From positions 19,712 to 83,711 of the forward strand of contig JAUTXP010000054.1 of the NCBI GenBank assembly GCA_030837965.1: DNA of 64,000 nt, read 5' to 3'. Shown piece by piece: positions 16,571-26,322 of this stretch. Source of the DNA: Acidimicrobiaceae bacterium (GTDB lineage: Bacteria > Actinomycetota > Acidimicrobiia > Acidimicrobiales > JAUTXP01). Position 1 is the first letter of the stretch. Each line of letters opens with the position of its first letter. The translations under genes were made by a program, and so were the position numbers. Under the pieces are notes generated by a model. The model ran no database searches. It was not told the DNA's origin and saw only the letters and a list, made by a program, of their open reading frames with translations.

Positions 16571-19540
16571 ATGCGTACTCCCGCCGATTTCCCGGCTCGT
16601 CGCCGCACCCAAGGACGGGCCCGGGTCTGGCTCGTCGGTGCCGTCGTCCTCGTCGTTCTGCTGGTGACGTGGCTGCGTGGGATCGCAGGCTTCTACACGA
16701 CGTACCTGTGGTTTCAGGAGCTGCACTTCACGCAGGTCTGGCGGACGATGCTGGGCACCAAGGGGATGCTCGCCACTGGGTTCACCGTGTTGTTCTTCGT
16801 GGCCCTGTGGCTGAGCCTGGCCATTGCCGACCGCATCGCCCCGCGCTTTCGTCTGGCGGGCGACGACGAGTTGGTAGCCAGGTATCGGGAGACGGTGGGT
16901 CCGCACGCGGGCAAGGTGCGCGTGGTGGTGGCGGCCCTGTTCGCCTTGTTGGTGGGGACCAGCGCGGGCGGACAGTGGCAGAACTGGCTGTTGTTCAGGC
17001 ACGGCGTGTCGTTCGGGACGAAGGACCCGCAGTTCCACAAGGACATTGGCTTCTACGTGTTCAAGCTGCCGTTCCTCGGGTTCTTGGTGAACTGGGTCTT
17101 CGTGGCCTTGGTGATGATCGCCGTGGTCACGCTGGTGGCCCACTACCTCAACGGCGGCATCCGTCTGCAAGCCCCGGGCCAGCGGGTCACGCCCGCGGTC
17201 AAGGCCCACGTCTCCGTCCTGCTCGGGGCCATGGCATTGGTGAAGGCGGCCGGGTACTACCTCCAGCGCTTCGAGCTGATGTCGTCGCGCTCGGGTGTGG
17301 TCGACGGGCCCACGTACACCGTCATCCACGCCCGGCTGCCTGCGCTCACGCTGCTGTCGGTGATCTCGTTGGTCGCCTTCGCCCTGTTCGTGGTCAACAT
17401 CCGGCGTCAAGGCTGGGTGCTGCCCGTCATCGCCGTCGGCCTGTGGGCGTTCATCAACGTGGTGGTCGGCAGCCTGGTTCCGGCCTTCATCCAGAAGTTC
17501 CGCGTGGAGCCGTCGGAGATCCAGCGCGAGCGGGCTTACATCCAGCGCAACATCAAGGCCACCCAGGCCGCCATGGGCATCCAGGGCGTGGCGCCCGACC
17601 AGTACGAGTACACGACGTCGTTGACGGCGGACGACCTCAACGAGAACTCCGAGACGATCCGCAACATCCGGCTGTGGGACCCCAGCCTGAGCGACATCAA
17701 CACGACCTACCAGAAGCTGCAGGAGATTCGTGGCTACTACAGCTTCGAGGACATCGACGTCGATCGCTACACCATCGACGGCCGCGTGACCCAGGCCATC
17801 GTGTCGGTCCGCGAGCTGAACGCGGCCGAGCTGCCCGGCAAGTCGTTCGTGAACCGGCGGCTCCAGTTCACGCATGGATACGGCGCCGTGGTGTCGCCCG
17901 CCAACGCGGTGACGGCCGACGGAAAGCCCGAGTTCGTGGTGAAGGACGTGCCGCCGGTGTCGACCGCGCCCGAGATCACCATTGCCCAGCCCCGCATCTA
18001 CTACGGCGAGTCTGACTCCGGTTACGCCATCGTCGGCACCAAGCAGGCCGAGCTCGACTTCCAGGCCCAGTCCGGCCAGACCAAGACCAGTCAATACGAG
18101 GGCGCGGGGGGCGTGCCCATGAACTCGTTGCCCCGCAAGGCCGCCTTCGCCCTGCGCTTCGGCGACATGAACCCCCTCATCTCCGGGCTGGTGACCTCGA
18201 AGTCGCGCGTGATGTACGTGCGCAGCATCGGCGCCCGCGTGCGGGAGGCGGCGCCTTTCTTGCGTTACGACGCGGACCCGTATCCCGTGCTGGTCGGCGG
18301 GCGCATCAAGTGGGTGCAGGACGCGTTCACCACCACGTCTCGGTATCCGTACGCGCAGCGGGCCACGGTGGACAGGCTGGAGGACCGCAGCGGCCTGAAG
18401 ACCGATTTCAACTACGTGCGCAACTCGGTCAAGGCCGTGATCGACGCGTACGACGGCACCGTCACCTTCTACGTCATCGACGACACCGACCCGATGGCCA
18501 GGGCCTACCGCAAGATGTTCCCGAACCTGTTCACGGCCGGCTCGCAGATGCCGCAGGAGCTGCGTGAGCACCTGCGCTATCCCGAGGACCTGTTCCGGGT
18601 GCAGACGTCGATGTACGGCCGGTACCACATCAACGACCCGAGCGACTTCTACCTGCGGGCCGACGAGTGGGACCTGTCGCAGGACCCGGGCTCGGGCGAC
18701 CCCACTAAGGAGCTGCGCCAGATCCAGCAGCGCGACCCGCGCACCGGCGTGGTGTCGGGCTCCGGCCGAGCGGCCCGCATGGACCCGACCTACGTGCTCA
18801 TGCGCCTGCCCCATGAGCAGCAGGAGCGGTTCTTGATCCTCCAGCCCTTCGTGTTCCACTCCGAGGGGGACAAGCAGCAGAACCTGTCGGCCTTCGTGAC
18901 GGCCAAGTCGGACCCGGGGCCGGACTACGGCAAGCTCCAGGCCTTCGTGATGCCAAGGGACATCCAGGTCGACGGGCCCTTGCTCGTCCATGCCCGGATG
19001 CTGTCGAACAGCGCCGTGTCCGAGGCCATCTCGTTGTTGGGGCGGACCAGTTCCGAGGTGCGCATGGGCAACCTGTTGGTGCTGCCCATCGGCGACTCGC
19101 TGTTATACGTCCGGCCCATGTACGTGCTGGCGTCGGCCAACAAGGTGCCCGAGTTGCAACGGGTCATCGTGGTGTCGGGGACCAAGGTGGTGATGGGCCG
19201 CACCCTGTCCGAGGCGCTCACGCTGTCGTTCGGCTCGGCGCCGCCCACGCTGGAAGAAGACCGCAGTGGCGTGGATGGTGTCACGCCCGGCCCCAGCCCG
19301 CCCCAACCCGGCGTCGGCGGGCCCGCGCCCAATGCCACCGTGCAACAGTTGCTCGACCAGGCCCAGGCTGCGTACGACGCGGCCAAGGCCGCATTGGCCA
19401 AGGGGGACTTGGGCGAGTACCAGCGCCAGGTCAACCTCATGGCCGACCTGATCAACCGGGCCCGCACGTCCAGCGGGGCCGGTGGCGCAGGCGGCGGCGC
19501 AGGTGGCGGCGGGGCCGGGGCCAGCGGCGGCGGCGCGTAG
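16571..19540 (+). CDS. UPF0182 family membrane protein
   Basis: A 989-aa protein of a conserved family found mainly in Actinomycetota, with no established function. The ATG at 16571 is chosen because the upstream frame is only a shadow of the DivIVA gene. About seven membrane helices fill residues 18-290; the remaining roughly 650 residues are predicted extracytoplasmic, and the C-terminus ends in a Gly/Ala-rich tail. Family hallmarks seen include GFYTTYLWFQELHF near the first helix, YTLNAND-like sequence replaced here by YEYTTSLTADDLNENS, and SRVMYVRSIGARVREAAPFL. It starts 10 nt after the DivIVA gene, so they may be co-transcribed. Confidence 0.92.
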   Translation: MRTPADFPARRRTQGRARVWLVGAVVLVVLLVTWLRGIAGFYTTYLWFQELHFTQVWRTMLGTKGMLATGFTVLFFVALWLSLAIADRIAPRFRLAGDDELVARYRETVGPHAGKVRVVVAALFALLVGTSAGGQWQNWLLFRHGVSFGTKDPQFHKDIGFYVFKLPFLGFLVNWVFVALVMIAVVTLVAHYLNGGIRLQAPGQRVTPAVKAHVSVLLGAMALVKAAGYYLQRFELMSSRSGVVDGPTYTVIHARLPALTLLSVISLVAFALFVVNIRRQGWVLPVIAVGLWAFINVVVGSLVPAFIQKFRVEPSEIQRERAYIQRNIKATQAAMGIQGVAPDQYEYTTSLTADDLNENSETIRNIRLWDPSLSDINTTYQKLQEIRGYYSFEDIDVDRYTIDGRVTQAIVSVRELNAAELPGKSFVNRRLQFTHGYGAVVSPANAVTADGKPEFVVKDVPPVSTAPEITIAQPRIYYGESDSGYAIVGTKQAELDFQAQSGQTKTSQYEGAGGVPMNSLPRKAAFALRFGDMNPLISGLVTSKSRVMYVRSIGARVREAAPFLRYDADPYPVLVGGRIKWVQDAFTTTSRYPYAQRATVDRLEDRSGLKTDFNYVRNSVKAVIDAYDGTVTFYVIDDTDPMARAYRKMFPNLFTAGSQMPQELREHLRYPEDLFRVQTSMYGRYHINDPSDFYLRADEWDLSQDPGSGDPTKELRQIQQRDPRTGVVSGSGRAARMDPTYVLMRLPHEQQERFLILQPFVFHSEGDKQQNLSAFVTAKSDPGPDYGKLQAFVMPRDIQVDGPLLVHARMLSNSAVSEAISLLGRTSSEVRMGNLLVLPIGDSLLYVRPMYVLASANKVPELQRVIVVSGTKVVMGRTLSEALTLSFGSAPPTLEEDRSGVDGVTPGPSPPQPGVGGPAPNATVQQLLDQAQAAYDAAKAALAKGDLGEYQRQVNLMADLINRARTSSGAGGAGGGAGGGGAGASGGGA

Positions 19541-19564
19541 CCACCCGCTGCTCGCCCCCTCCTT

Positions 19565-19606
19565 CTTGTCAGCCTCAGTTCGAGATATGGAACTGAGGCT
19601 GACAAG
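19565..19606 (+). terminator. Strong hairpin terminator after UPF0182 gene
   Basis: A perfect 17-bp stem (19565-19581 with 19590-19606) and an 8-nt loop, 24 nt after the UPF0182 stop. It insulates the following tRNA gene. Confidence 0.8.
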
Positions 19607-19720
19607 AACCTGAGCACGAGAGACGAGAGGCACGACAGAGGCGAGGTGGGCCGAACCCGGCTCTACGGGCGCCCCGTTTTCGACGGAGCCTGCTGCGGTT
19701 GCTACATTGTCCGTCCACGC

Positions 19721-19775
<55 letters not shown>

Positions 19776-19797
<22 letters not shown>

Positions 19798-21430
19798 CTT
19801 AGCTGCAACCGAGCCTCGACCCGGTTTCCGACCGGGTCGAGGAGCAGCTGAAGCCCGAGGGTCCGGTACAACCGGGCCCTCGCTTCGCGCTCGGCGTCCT
19901 TCAGGATCTTGGCCAGATCACCGGCGTGATCGAGCGCAGCGGCGACATCGGTGGCGCTGAGGGAGCGCACGGTGCGGTGCTGCTGCTCCCACGCGATGAC
20001 CGTGCTCTCTGCGCTGGCGAGATCGAGCTGGATCTGCTTCGTCGTCGCAACGCCACGATCGCGTCCATCCCGGCGCGGATGGCGGCCAGCACGCGGTCGA
20101 GCTCGACCGGCAGCGTCGCAAGCGCACGCCGAGCGGTCCGCACCTCCGGCGGCTCCGGCGAGCCAGCGGCATCGGCGGCGAGCACGGAAGCGATCGTGGC
20201 GTTGCGGTGCCTGGCGTCGGCCAGCTGGTTCAGCCAGTCGTCGACAGCGTCGAGGATCCGTTCCTCCCGCACGGCCGTCGTCTTCGGGTGCTCCGTATCG
20301 GCGTAGTCGGGACGCTGGGCGTTGCACCGGTAGTACGGCTTGTTCTTGAGCGTCGCGCCGTGCATCGAACGGCCGCAGGCAGCGCAGCGAAGGAGGCCGG
20401 CGAGGACGTACTTCCCCTCGACGGCACGCGGCCGCCGTCGTCCGGGGCCGCGGGTGTTCTGGATCCGGTCGTTGACCCGCTCGAAGAGCTCGCGGTCCAC
20501 GAGGGCCGGCCACGTCGGCTCGTCGGACAACACCCATTCGTCTTGCGGCTGCCAGTGCTGACGGCTGGTCGTGCCCGCGGCGGGGTCGAGCGGGTCGAGC
20601 AGCTCGTCCTTTCGCTTCTGTCGACCGACGACCTGGTGGCCGAGGTAGCGCGGGTTCGTCAGGATCGTGCGCACGACCGAGCCGCCCCACACGCCGGCGG
20701 AGCGAGGATGTCGCACCGGGCCGATCTCGCCGGGGCTCGGATGCCCCTCGCTCTCGAGCGTCGTGGCGATCGAGCGGTAACCGATGCCGTTGTCGTACAT
20801 CTCGAAGATGCGCTGGACGATCGGCGCCGTGTCCGGATCGGGCACGAGCGTCCGCAACTTGATGCCGGCGGAGGCCTTCTGGGGCTGCGGGTGCGGGATG
20901 TCGGTGTCGATGAGCCGATAGCCGTAGTTCGGCCGACCACCGAGCCACCGACCGGCGGCGCCATGCGCGCGCATCGCGTTGCGCGTGCGCGTCTGCAGCC
21001 GGCGACGCTCCGCCTTCGACAGGCCGCCGAAGAGTCCCATGAGCATCTCGTGACCTTCGCTGTCGGGGTCGACGCGACCGCCGAGCTCGGGCACCCACAG
21101 CTCGACGCCGTAGTGCGTCAGCGTCGGGAAGACGAGCTGGAACTGACCGCCGGAGAACGCCCGCTGCGGCTCGGCGATGACCAGCGCCGTCCAACCTCGG
21201 TGCGGGTCGGCCGCATCGAGAAGGACGCGTGACGCCTCTGGTCGGCGGGTCCACGGCAGCTCACGCGTGACATCGATGTCGTGGTAGATCGCGACGATCT
21301 TCCCGCTGGCGGGAGCGACGAGGCGCGTGGCGATGTCGAGCTGCCAGCGCTTCGAGTCCTCAGGCGACTGCTGATCGTCGGTGCTGGTCCGGATGTAGGC
21401 GGCGCACGCCAGGATCGGTGAGCTGCTCAT
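19776..21430 (-). pseudogene. Large serine recombinase, frameshifted near its 3' end
   Basis: Starts at the ATG at 21430. The catalytic domain has the nucleophile S16 in AYIRTSTDDQQS. The recombinase domain (GRWLGGRPNYGYRL.., then VVRTILTNPRYLGH) and a zinc ribbon (LRCAACGRSMHG...PYYRC) follow. At about 20,050-20,070 the homologous frame shifts by one: after RVLAAIRAGMD the coiled-coil C-terminus (TTKQIQLDLASAESTVIAW...) continues in another frame down to a stop at 19776, inside the T-arm of the tRNA. The uninterrupted first frame instead stops at 19901 (509 aa) with a Ser/Arg-rich nonsense tail. It is the likely integrase of the element, probably impaired unless the shift is a sequencing error. 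Confidence 0.75.
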
Positions 21431-21645
21431 CGGCAGAGTTTCCCAGTGCTTCGTTCGCCATGTCGGCGAGGTCGTGGGCGTCGAGGTAGGAGCGAACGAT
21501 CGACGCGAGCACCGCGGCTGCGGGTGCTGGTAAGGATACGAGCGCGCCAGTTCCCTCAGGAGGTCGTTCGGACGCCACGTCGACTGCTCCGCGCTGAGCG
21601 TTGCGAGGGCCTGGTCGACCATCGCTACCTGGACTTCTGCCGTTA
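21431..21645 (-). pseudogene. MobF relaxase fragment C (inverted)
   Basis: The minus-strand translation contains VAMVDQALATLSAEQSTWRP followed by NDLLRELARSYP, typical of the segment between the relaxase and helicase parts of TraA/TrwC-like proteins. A frame change then gives AAAVLASIVRSYLDAHDLAD up to the recombinase start codon. In intact relatives this block lies between fragments B and D, not left of fragment A. Confidence 0.5.
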
Positions 21646-21679
21646 GGCGGCCGGGTGCGGGGAGTCCCCCAATGGCATC

Positions 21680-21900
21680 GTCGACCACTCCCCGACGACG
21701 ACGCGCCCGACGATCGACGGCAGGGTCCAGAACGTCGACGTCAACGGCCTCGCCATCGCCATCTTCCGGCAGCACACGAGCCGGATGCTCGACCCGCAGC
21801 TGCACAGCCACGCCGTCGTGGTCGCCAAGGTCCGCATCCCGGACGGACGGTGGCTCGCGCTCGACGCGCGGATGATCAAGTGCGACCAACGCACACTCTC
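21680..21900 (+). pseudogene. MobF relaxase fragment A (histidine-triad region)
   Basis: The plus-strand frame through 21785 reads FRQHTSRMLDPQLHSH followed by AVVVAKVRIPDGRWLALDAR and MIKCDQRTL, matching the metal-binding His motif and following strand of TrwC-type relaxases. There is no start codon or N-terminal catalytic Tyr region upstream, so the piece is truncated on its left and breaks off at about 21,895. Confidence 0.6.
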
Positions 21901-22284
21901 CGACGGGTCGAAGCCGACTCCCTCGACGCGCTCGGCCCACTCCCCGCGCAGGTCGACGTGCTCCCCGACGCGCTGCTTGGCCGGCCGGGAGTCGAGCACC
22001 GCTTCACGCTCGAGTCGCCACAGCTCGCGCTGGGTCGGTTCGCGGTCGAAGGTGTCGCGGAACCGGCCGAGCTTGTGGTCGAGCCTCGCCTCGACCTGGC
22101 GCGTGCGCTGCGACAGCTCGTCGAGCACAGCATCCGGCATGTCGTCGATCTCGGCGATGCCGTGCTCCGGCGTTTGCCACCGCACGCCGAGCCGCTCCGT
22201 GAGCTCGCTCCGGAGTGTCGCGTGGTACAGCGTCGGGCGGTCCCAACCGCCGTGCACGTGCCGCCAGCGGAGCTGGTCGCGACG
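21898..22284 (-). pseudogene. MobF relaxase fragment B (inverted in place)
   Basis: Minus strand: YHATLRSELTERLGVRWQTP, then a helical stretch with DELSQRTRQVEARLDHKLGRF and REPTQRELWRLEREAVLDSR, ending EWAERVEGVGFDPSE. In intact relaxases this follows directly on fragment A (after DQRTLS) and precedes fragment C. Here it is inverted between A and D. No bases appear to be missing at either junction, so this is an inversion rather than a deletion. Confidence 0.6.
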
Positions 22285-23745
22285 TTGGAACACCTCACCG
22301 AGCGCGTTCTGGACGAGGACTGCGTAGACCTCACTCTGACCGGCGCCGGACCGCTCCGGGCGTCTGACGGCCGTCCGACGACCGAGTCGGTCCTCGACCG
22401 CCGCTACACCACGCAGGCGATCCTCGATGAGGAGCTCGCCATCGCCGACTGGGCCGATGAGCGCTGGTCACGACCCGGCACGCCAGCCCGCCTCGCCGGC
22501 GCGGACGGGCTCGATCCGGCACAGGTGAACGCTGCCGCGTTCGCCGCCGGTACCGACCCCCTGGTCGCCATCGTCGGGCCCGCCGGCACCGGCAAGACAA
22601 CGATGCTGCGCGCCGCCGTCAACCACCTCGTCTCCGACGGGCGCCCGGTGTTCGGCGTGGCGCCATCAGCCGCCGCAGCCGAGGTCCTCGGCCACGAGAC
22701 AGGCGTCGACGCCGACACCATCGACAAGTTGCTCGTCGAGTACTCGACGCCGCGACGACTCCCCGAGCCCAGGTACCTCCTTCCGGCGGGCACGACGGTT
22801 CTCGTCGACGAAGCCGGCATGCTCGCCACGCCCAAACTCGCCGACCTGACCGCGCTCGCTGACCACCTCGACTGGCGTGTCGTGCTCGTCGGGGACCCGC
22901 TGCAGTTCTCCGCGGTCGGACGAGGCGGCATGTTCCAGCACCTACTCGACCACGCGCCCGACGGCGCCGCGATCGAAAACCTCGACCGCGTCCATCGCTT
23001 CTCCGCCGAGTGGGAAGCCGACGCCAGCCTCCGCCTCCGCCGCGGCGACATCACCGCGCTCGACGACTACGACGAGCACGGCCGCATCCACGGCGCACTG
23101 ACCGCGGCGGACGCTCGACGCCAGGTCATCGGACGATGGCGCGACCTTCGGGCACGCGGCGACGACGTCGTCATGCTCGCCGCCACCAACGACTCCGTGA
23201 CCGAACTCAACCGCGCAGCCCAGCGACTCCGGCTCGCCGCTGGCGAAGTCGTCCGACCCCTCCGACGAGTCACGCTCGGCGACGGCACCCAGGTGTTCAT
23301 CGGCGACGAGGTCCAGACCCGTCAGAACGACCGGTCGCTCAGCACCGACGCCGGTGTCTCGGTGAAGAACCGCCACCGGTGGATCGTGGACGAGGTCGGC
23401 ACCGACGGCTCCGTCACCGTCGGCGACGACGAACGCGGCCGCGTGACCCTCCCACGCAGCTACGTCGCTGAGTCCCTGGACCTCGCCTACGCATCTACCG
23501 CCATGGCCGCGCAGGGCCGCACCGTCGACCACTCGCTCCTCCTTGTGGAGGGCCCCATCGATGCGGCCGGGCTTTACGTCCCGATGACCCGAGGGCGCGA
23601 GGGGAACGACGTGTGGGTGGTCACCGAATCGGGCTCGCCGTCCCATCCGGTCGACGTCCTTGCAGACGTGATGCACCGCCGTTGGATCGACGACCCAGCG
23701 ATCAACCACACGGTCCTCGACGATCCCGTTGACCTGGGGTTCTAA
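22285..23745 (+). pseudogene. MobF relaxase fragment D: TraA/RecD-like helicase domain
   Basis: About 486 aa of the C-terminal helicase of a MobF relaxase. It begins TLEHLTERVLDEDCVDLTLT, then has Walker A GPAGTGKTT, Walker B VLVDEAGML, a GDPLQFSAVGRGGMF motif III and the QGRT-type motif AAQGRTVDHSLLL with MTRGRE. All helicase motifs are intact and in one frame. No good ribosome site is visible; the first in-frame candidate is a TTG at 22285. The protein also lacks the long C-terminal tail of full relaxases. Either a remnant or a free-standing helicase. Confidence 0.65.
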
Positions 23746-23894
23746 TCAGATCACGCCGTCGCGGGCCGCCGATTCGCGCAGAGTGTCACACCCTGCGCGG
23801 ATACTTGCCTCAGCCGCGCCGTGCGCGGCCTCGTCACCGCCCTTGAGCGTGACCTCGATTTCGGCCAATCAGGCCACGCTCTTGGAGGAACCTC

Positions 23895-25091
23895 ATGCCG
23901 GTGGAAGTACCCGAGGAGTCCACGGCTCCCGAATCTGACCCGACTACCGTCGACGACGTGCCGCCCAAGCGCCCGAAGCCCCAGCCCCCGCTTCGGGCGG
24001 CGGAGTTCTTTGCCGGTATTGGGCTAGTTCGTTCAGCGCTCTCTGAAGCGGGCGTCGAGGTCGCGTGGGCGAACGACATCGAGCCAATCAAGGCGCAGAT
24101 GTACGGCGCGAACTTCGGCCTCGAGCACTACGTGCTCGGTGACGTGCGCGAAGTCACCGGCGACGATCTTCCGCCGGTCGACCTCGCGACCGCCTCGTTC
24201 CCGTGTACTGACCTCTCGCTCGCCGGCTGGCGACGGGGCCTCGCAGGCGAGGACTCGGGGATGTTCTGGGAGTTCGCGCGAGTCCTTGACGAGATGGCAA
24301 CTCGCCGACCGGCTGCTGTGCTGCTCGAAAACGTCTCCGGCTTCGCGACGTCGCACGGAGGCCGGGACATGCACGACGTTGTCCAGAGGCTCAACGAGCT
24401 CGGCTACTCGTGCGATGTCTTCCAGGTGGACGCGAAGCACTTCGTCCCGCAGAGTCGACCGCGCTTGTTCATCGTTGGTACGACGACGCCCGTCGGCGAC
24501 CACCCCTTCTGGCCCGACGCCCTTCGTCCACAGTACCTCGTCGACTTCGCAACGCGGAACCCCTTGCTCGATCTGCACGCGTTTCCGCTACACCTTCCTG
24601 CGCCCGACACGCGGACGCTGGCGGACGTTGTCGAGCGAGTCCCGCCTGAGTCGGACATGTGGTGGGACGACGATCGCTCACAGCGATTCATCGACTCCCT
24701 GTCGCCGCTGCAGGCCGAGCGTCTTCGCCAACTTCAGCACGGCGAGACCACATGGCGGACTGCGTATCGTCGAACGCGGAACGGCGTGGCCGTCTGGGAG
24801 ATCCGAGCCGACTCGATCTCTGGCTGCCTGCGTACAGCGCGCGGTGGGTCGAGCAAGCAGGCGCTCGTTGAGGCGGGCGGCGGCCGCGTCGCCGTGCGTT
24901 GGATGACGGGTCGGGAGTATGCCCGCCTCCAAGGGGTGCCGGATGACTTCGACCTTGGCGGTCTGAGTCGCAACAAGGCCATGTTCGGCTTCGGTGACGC
25001 GGTGTGTGTGCCAGTGGTCGCGTGGATCGCGCGCAGCTACTTGCTGCCGGTCCTGCGCGGTCAGGCGCAGATCTGCGCTGAGGCGGGATGA
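23895..25091 (+). CDS. DNA (cytosine-5-)-methyltransferase
   Basis: A 398-aa modification enzyme that methylates C5 of cytosine using S-adenosylmethionine. The ATG at 23895 follows GGAGGA by a few bases. Motif I is AAEFFAGIGL (residues 35-44), the catalytic motif IV SFPCTDLS has C104, motif VI is E145-N-V, motif VIII QSRPRLFIVG, and motif X FGDAVCVPVV, so all key motifs are present. The target-recognition region lies at about residues 210-320. It is the first gene of a cassette with a GIY-YIG nuclease and a Vsr-type nuclease, so it protects host DNA from the partner nuclease. The roughly 30-residue Pro-rich N-terminal extension is unusual. Confidence 0.93.
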   Translation: MPVEVPEESTAPESDPTTVDDVPPKRPKPQPPLRAAEFFAGIGLVRSALSEAGVEVAWANDIEPIKAQMYGANFGLEHYVLGDVREVTGDDLPPVDLATASFPCTDLSLAGWRRGLAGEDSGMFWEFARVLDEMATRRPAAVLLENVSGFATSHGGRDMHDVVQRLNELGYSCDVFQVDAKHFVPQSRPRLFIVGTTTPVGDHPFWPDALRPQYLVDFATRNPLLDLHAFPLHLPAPDTRTLADVVERVPPESDMWWDDDRSQRFIDSLSPLQAERLRQLQHGETTWRTAYRRTRNGVAVWEIRADSISGCLRTARGGSSKQALVEAGGGRVAVRWMTGREYARLQGVPDDFDLGGLSRNKAMFGFGDAVCVPVVAWIARSYLLPVLRGQAQICAEAG

Positions 25092-25111
25092 CCGTGGGCG
25101 CGGAGTAGCCG

Positions 25112-25888
25112 TTGTCGCCTCGTCCCGGTCGAGAACAGCTCTCCGCACCCGACGTCCGCGGATTTCGCAGGATGATCGAAGCCGCGTTGCGGGCACCAGT
25201 GCCTGGCGCGCCGGCCGGCAGTCTGGCCATCAGCACGACGCGTTGGGGCGTTTACGCGTTCTACGACTTCGAAGACGAGCCCATCTACGTTGGCCAGACG
25301 AACGAGAGCTTGCGCGTCCGCATTCGTCGACACCTGACGAACCAGCGGACCGATGCTGTCGGCATGCGCGTGCTCGATCCCTACGAGATCATGTCGATAG
25401 AGATGTGGCCCCTCGTGGGTCTTGACACGGACGCAACCCTCACCGTCGCTGAGAAGCGCCACCATCTCAACCGACTCGAGCGGACCGTCTACGAGCGAGC
25501 AATTGATGCCTCCAGGTTCGGCGTCATCCTGAACGAGAAGATCCCGCCGGACGTTCCGCTGCTCGGCGACGACGAGCTTCCGACGCCATATCGCTTCCCG
25601 GTCGTTCCCGACGAGGTCCTCGAGGAGCGACGGCACCCGGACAACCGCATCGCGCGGCGAGCCGAAACGCTAGGACGGCTCGCAAATGTGATCCGGGAGC
25701 GCGGCTCCGTGTCGACCGGCCTCCGCCGAGTCGTGGTTGTCCAGGCCGCTCGGCTTGCCTGGCTTGGCGCCGTTCGCTTGGCCGAGGCGGAGGGCCGGCC
25801 GGCTCCCAACCTCGACGACACCATCGACCTCCGGGCGCTCGTCGCCGGCGCGCTCGGCCCCGATGACGACGAGGACGACGCCGAGTAA
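25112..25888 (+). CDS. GIY-YIG family nuclease, probable restriction endonuclease
   Basis: A 258-aa protein. A TTG start at 25112 is supported by GGAG 6 nt upstream; the ATG at 25172 is an alternative. The GIY-YIG core is seen as WGVYAFYDF (G46-V-Y48), PIYVGQT (Y59-V-G61) and then RVRIRRHL with the conserved Arg, plus a Glu in NRLERTVYERA. The C-terminal roughly 90 residues are helical and end in an acidic tail. It sits 20 nt after the methyltransferase and 10 nt before the Vsr-type gene. Eco29kI-type systems also pair a C5 methyltransferase with a GIY-YIG enzyme. The recognition sequence is unknown. Confidence 0.75.
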   Translation: MSPRPGREQLSAPDVRGFRRMIEAALRAPVPGAPAGSLAISTTRWGVYAFYDFEDEPIYVGQTNESLRVRIRRHLTNQRTDAVGMRVLDPYEIMSIEMWPLVGLDTDATLTVAEKRHHLNRLERTVYERAIDASRFGVILNEKIPPDVPLLGDDELPTPYRFPVVPDEVLEERRHPDNRIARRAETLGRLANVIRERGSVSTGLRRVVVVQAARLAWLGAVRLAEAEGRPAPNLDDTIDLRALVAGALGPDDDEDDAE

Positions 25889-25898
25889 ACCTGACCGG

Positions 25899-26312
25899 GT
25901 GGACGATCGTGATCCGGCCGCTCGCAGCCGCACGATGGCGGCGATCAAGTCTCGCGACACATCAGCAGAACGCCGGATCCGATCGGCGCTCCATCGCGCC
26001 GGGGTCCGCTATCGACTTGGCCAACAGATCGTCACGGATGGGCGGCCAGTACGACCCGACATCGTCTTCCGGGGGGCCAAGGTCGCCGTGTTCATCGATG
26101 GCTGCTTCTGGCACGGCTGCGCCGAGCACTGTCGAATGCCGAGCACGAACGTCGACTACTGGAAGCCCAAGATCGAACGCAACCAGACACGTGACCAGAG
26201 GACCGACGATGAGCTCGTCTCCGCCGGCTGGACAGTCGTCCGAGTATGGGAACACGACGACCCTGCCGAGGTGGTCGAGCGCGTCGCGGCTGCGATCAAA
26301 CGGGCGCCGTAA
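25899..26312 (+). CDS. vsr: Very short patch repair (Vsr-type) endonuclease
   Basis: A 137-aa protein. Vsr nicks at T:G mismatches produced by deamination of 5-methylcytosine, which fits its place downstream of a C5 methyltransferase. The GTG at 25899 gives VDDRDPAARSRTMAAIKSRDTSAE, the family N-terminus with the catalytic-region Glu. Metal-site residues appear as D54 (RPDIVF) and H72 in GCFWHGC, with the zinc-binding Cys/His cluster CFWHGCAEHC and the late W-E pair (VVRVWEHDD). Full length for the family. Confidence 0.92.
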   Translation: MDDRDPAARSRTMAAIKSRDTSAERRIRSALHRAGVRYRLGQQIVTDGRPVRPDIVFRGAKVAVFIDGCFWHGCAEHCRMPSTNVDYWKPKIERNQTRDQRTDDELVSAGWTVVRVWEHDDPAEVVERVAAAIKRAP

Positions 26313-26322
26313 CGTTCGTCAC

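Noticed and set aside
15986..18991. Very long minus-strand open frame opposite the DivIVA and UPF0182 genes
   Set aside because: It is an anti-sense shadow of high-GC coding sequence, with His/Arg/Gly-rich nonsense composition and no family features, and the plus-strand genes are certain.
21601..22270. N-terminal 220 codons of the plus-strand open frame leading into the helicase
   Set aside because: Composition is nonsense (Arg/Pro/His-rich); the real relaxase signal here lies in another plus frame and on the minus strand.
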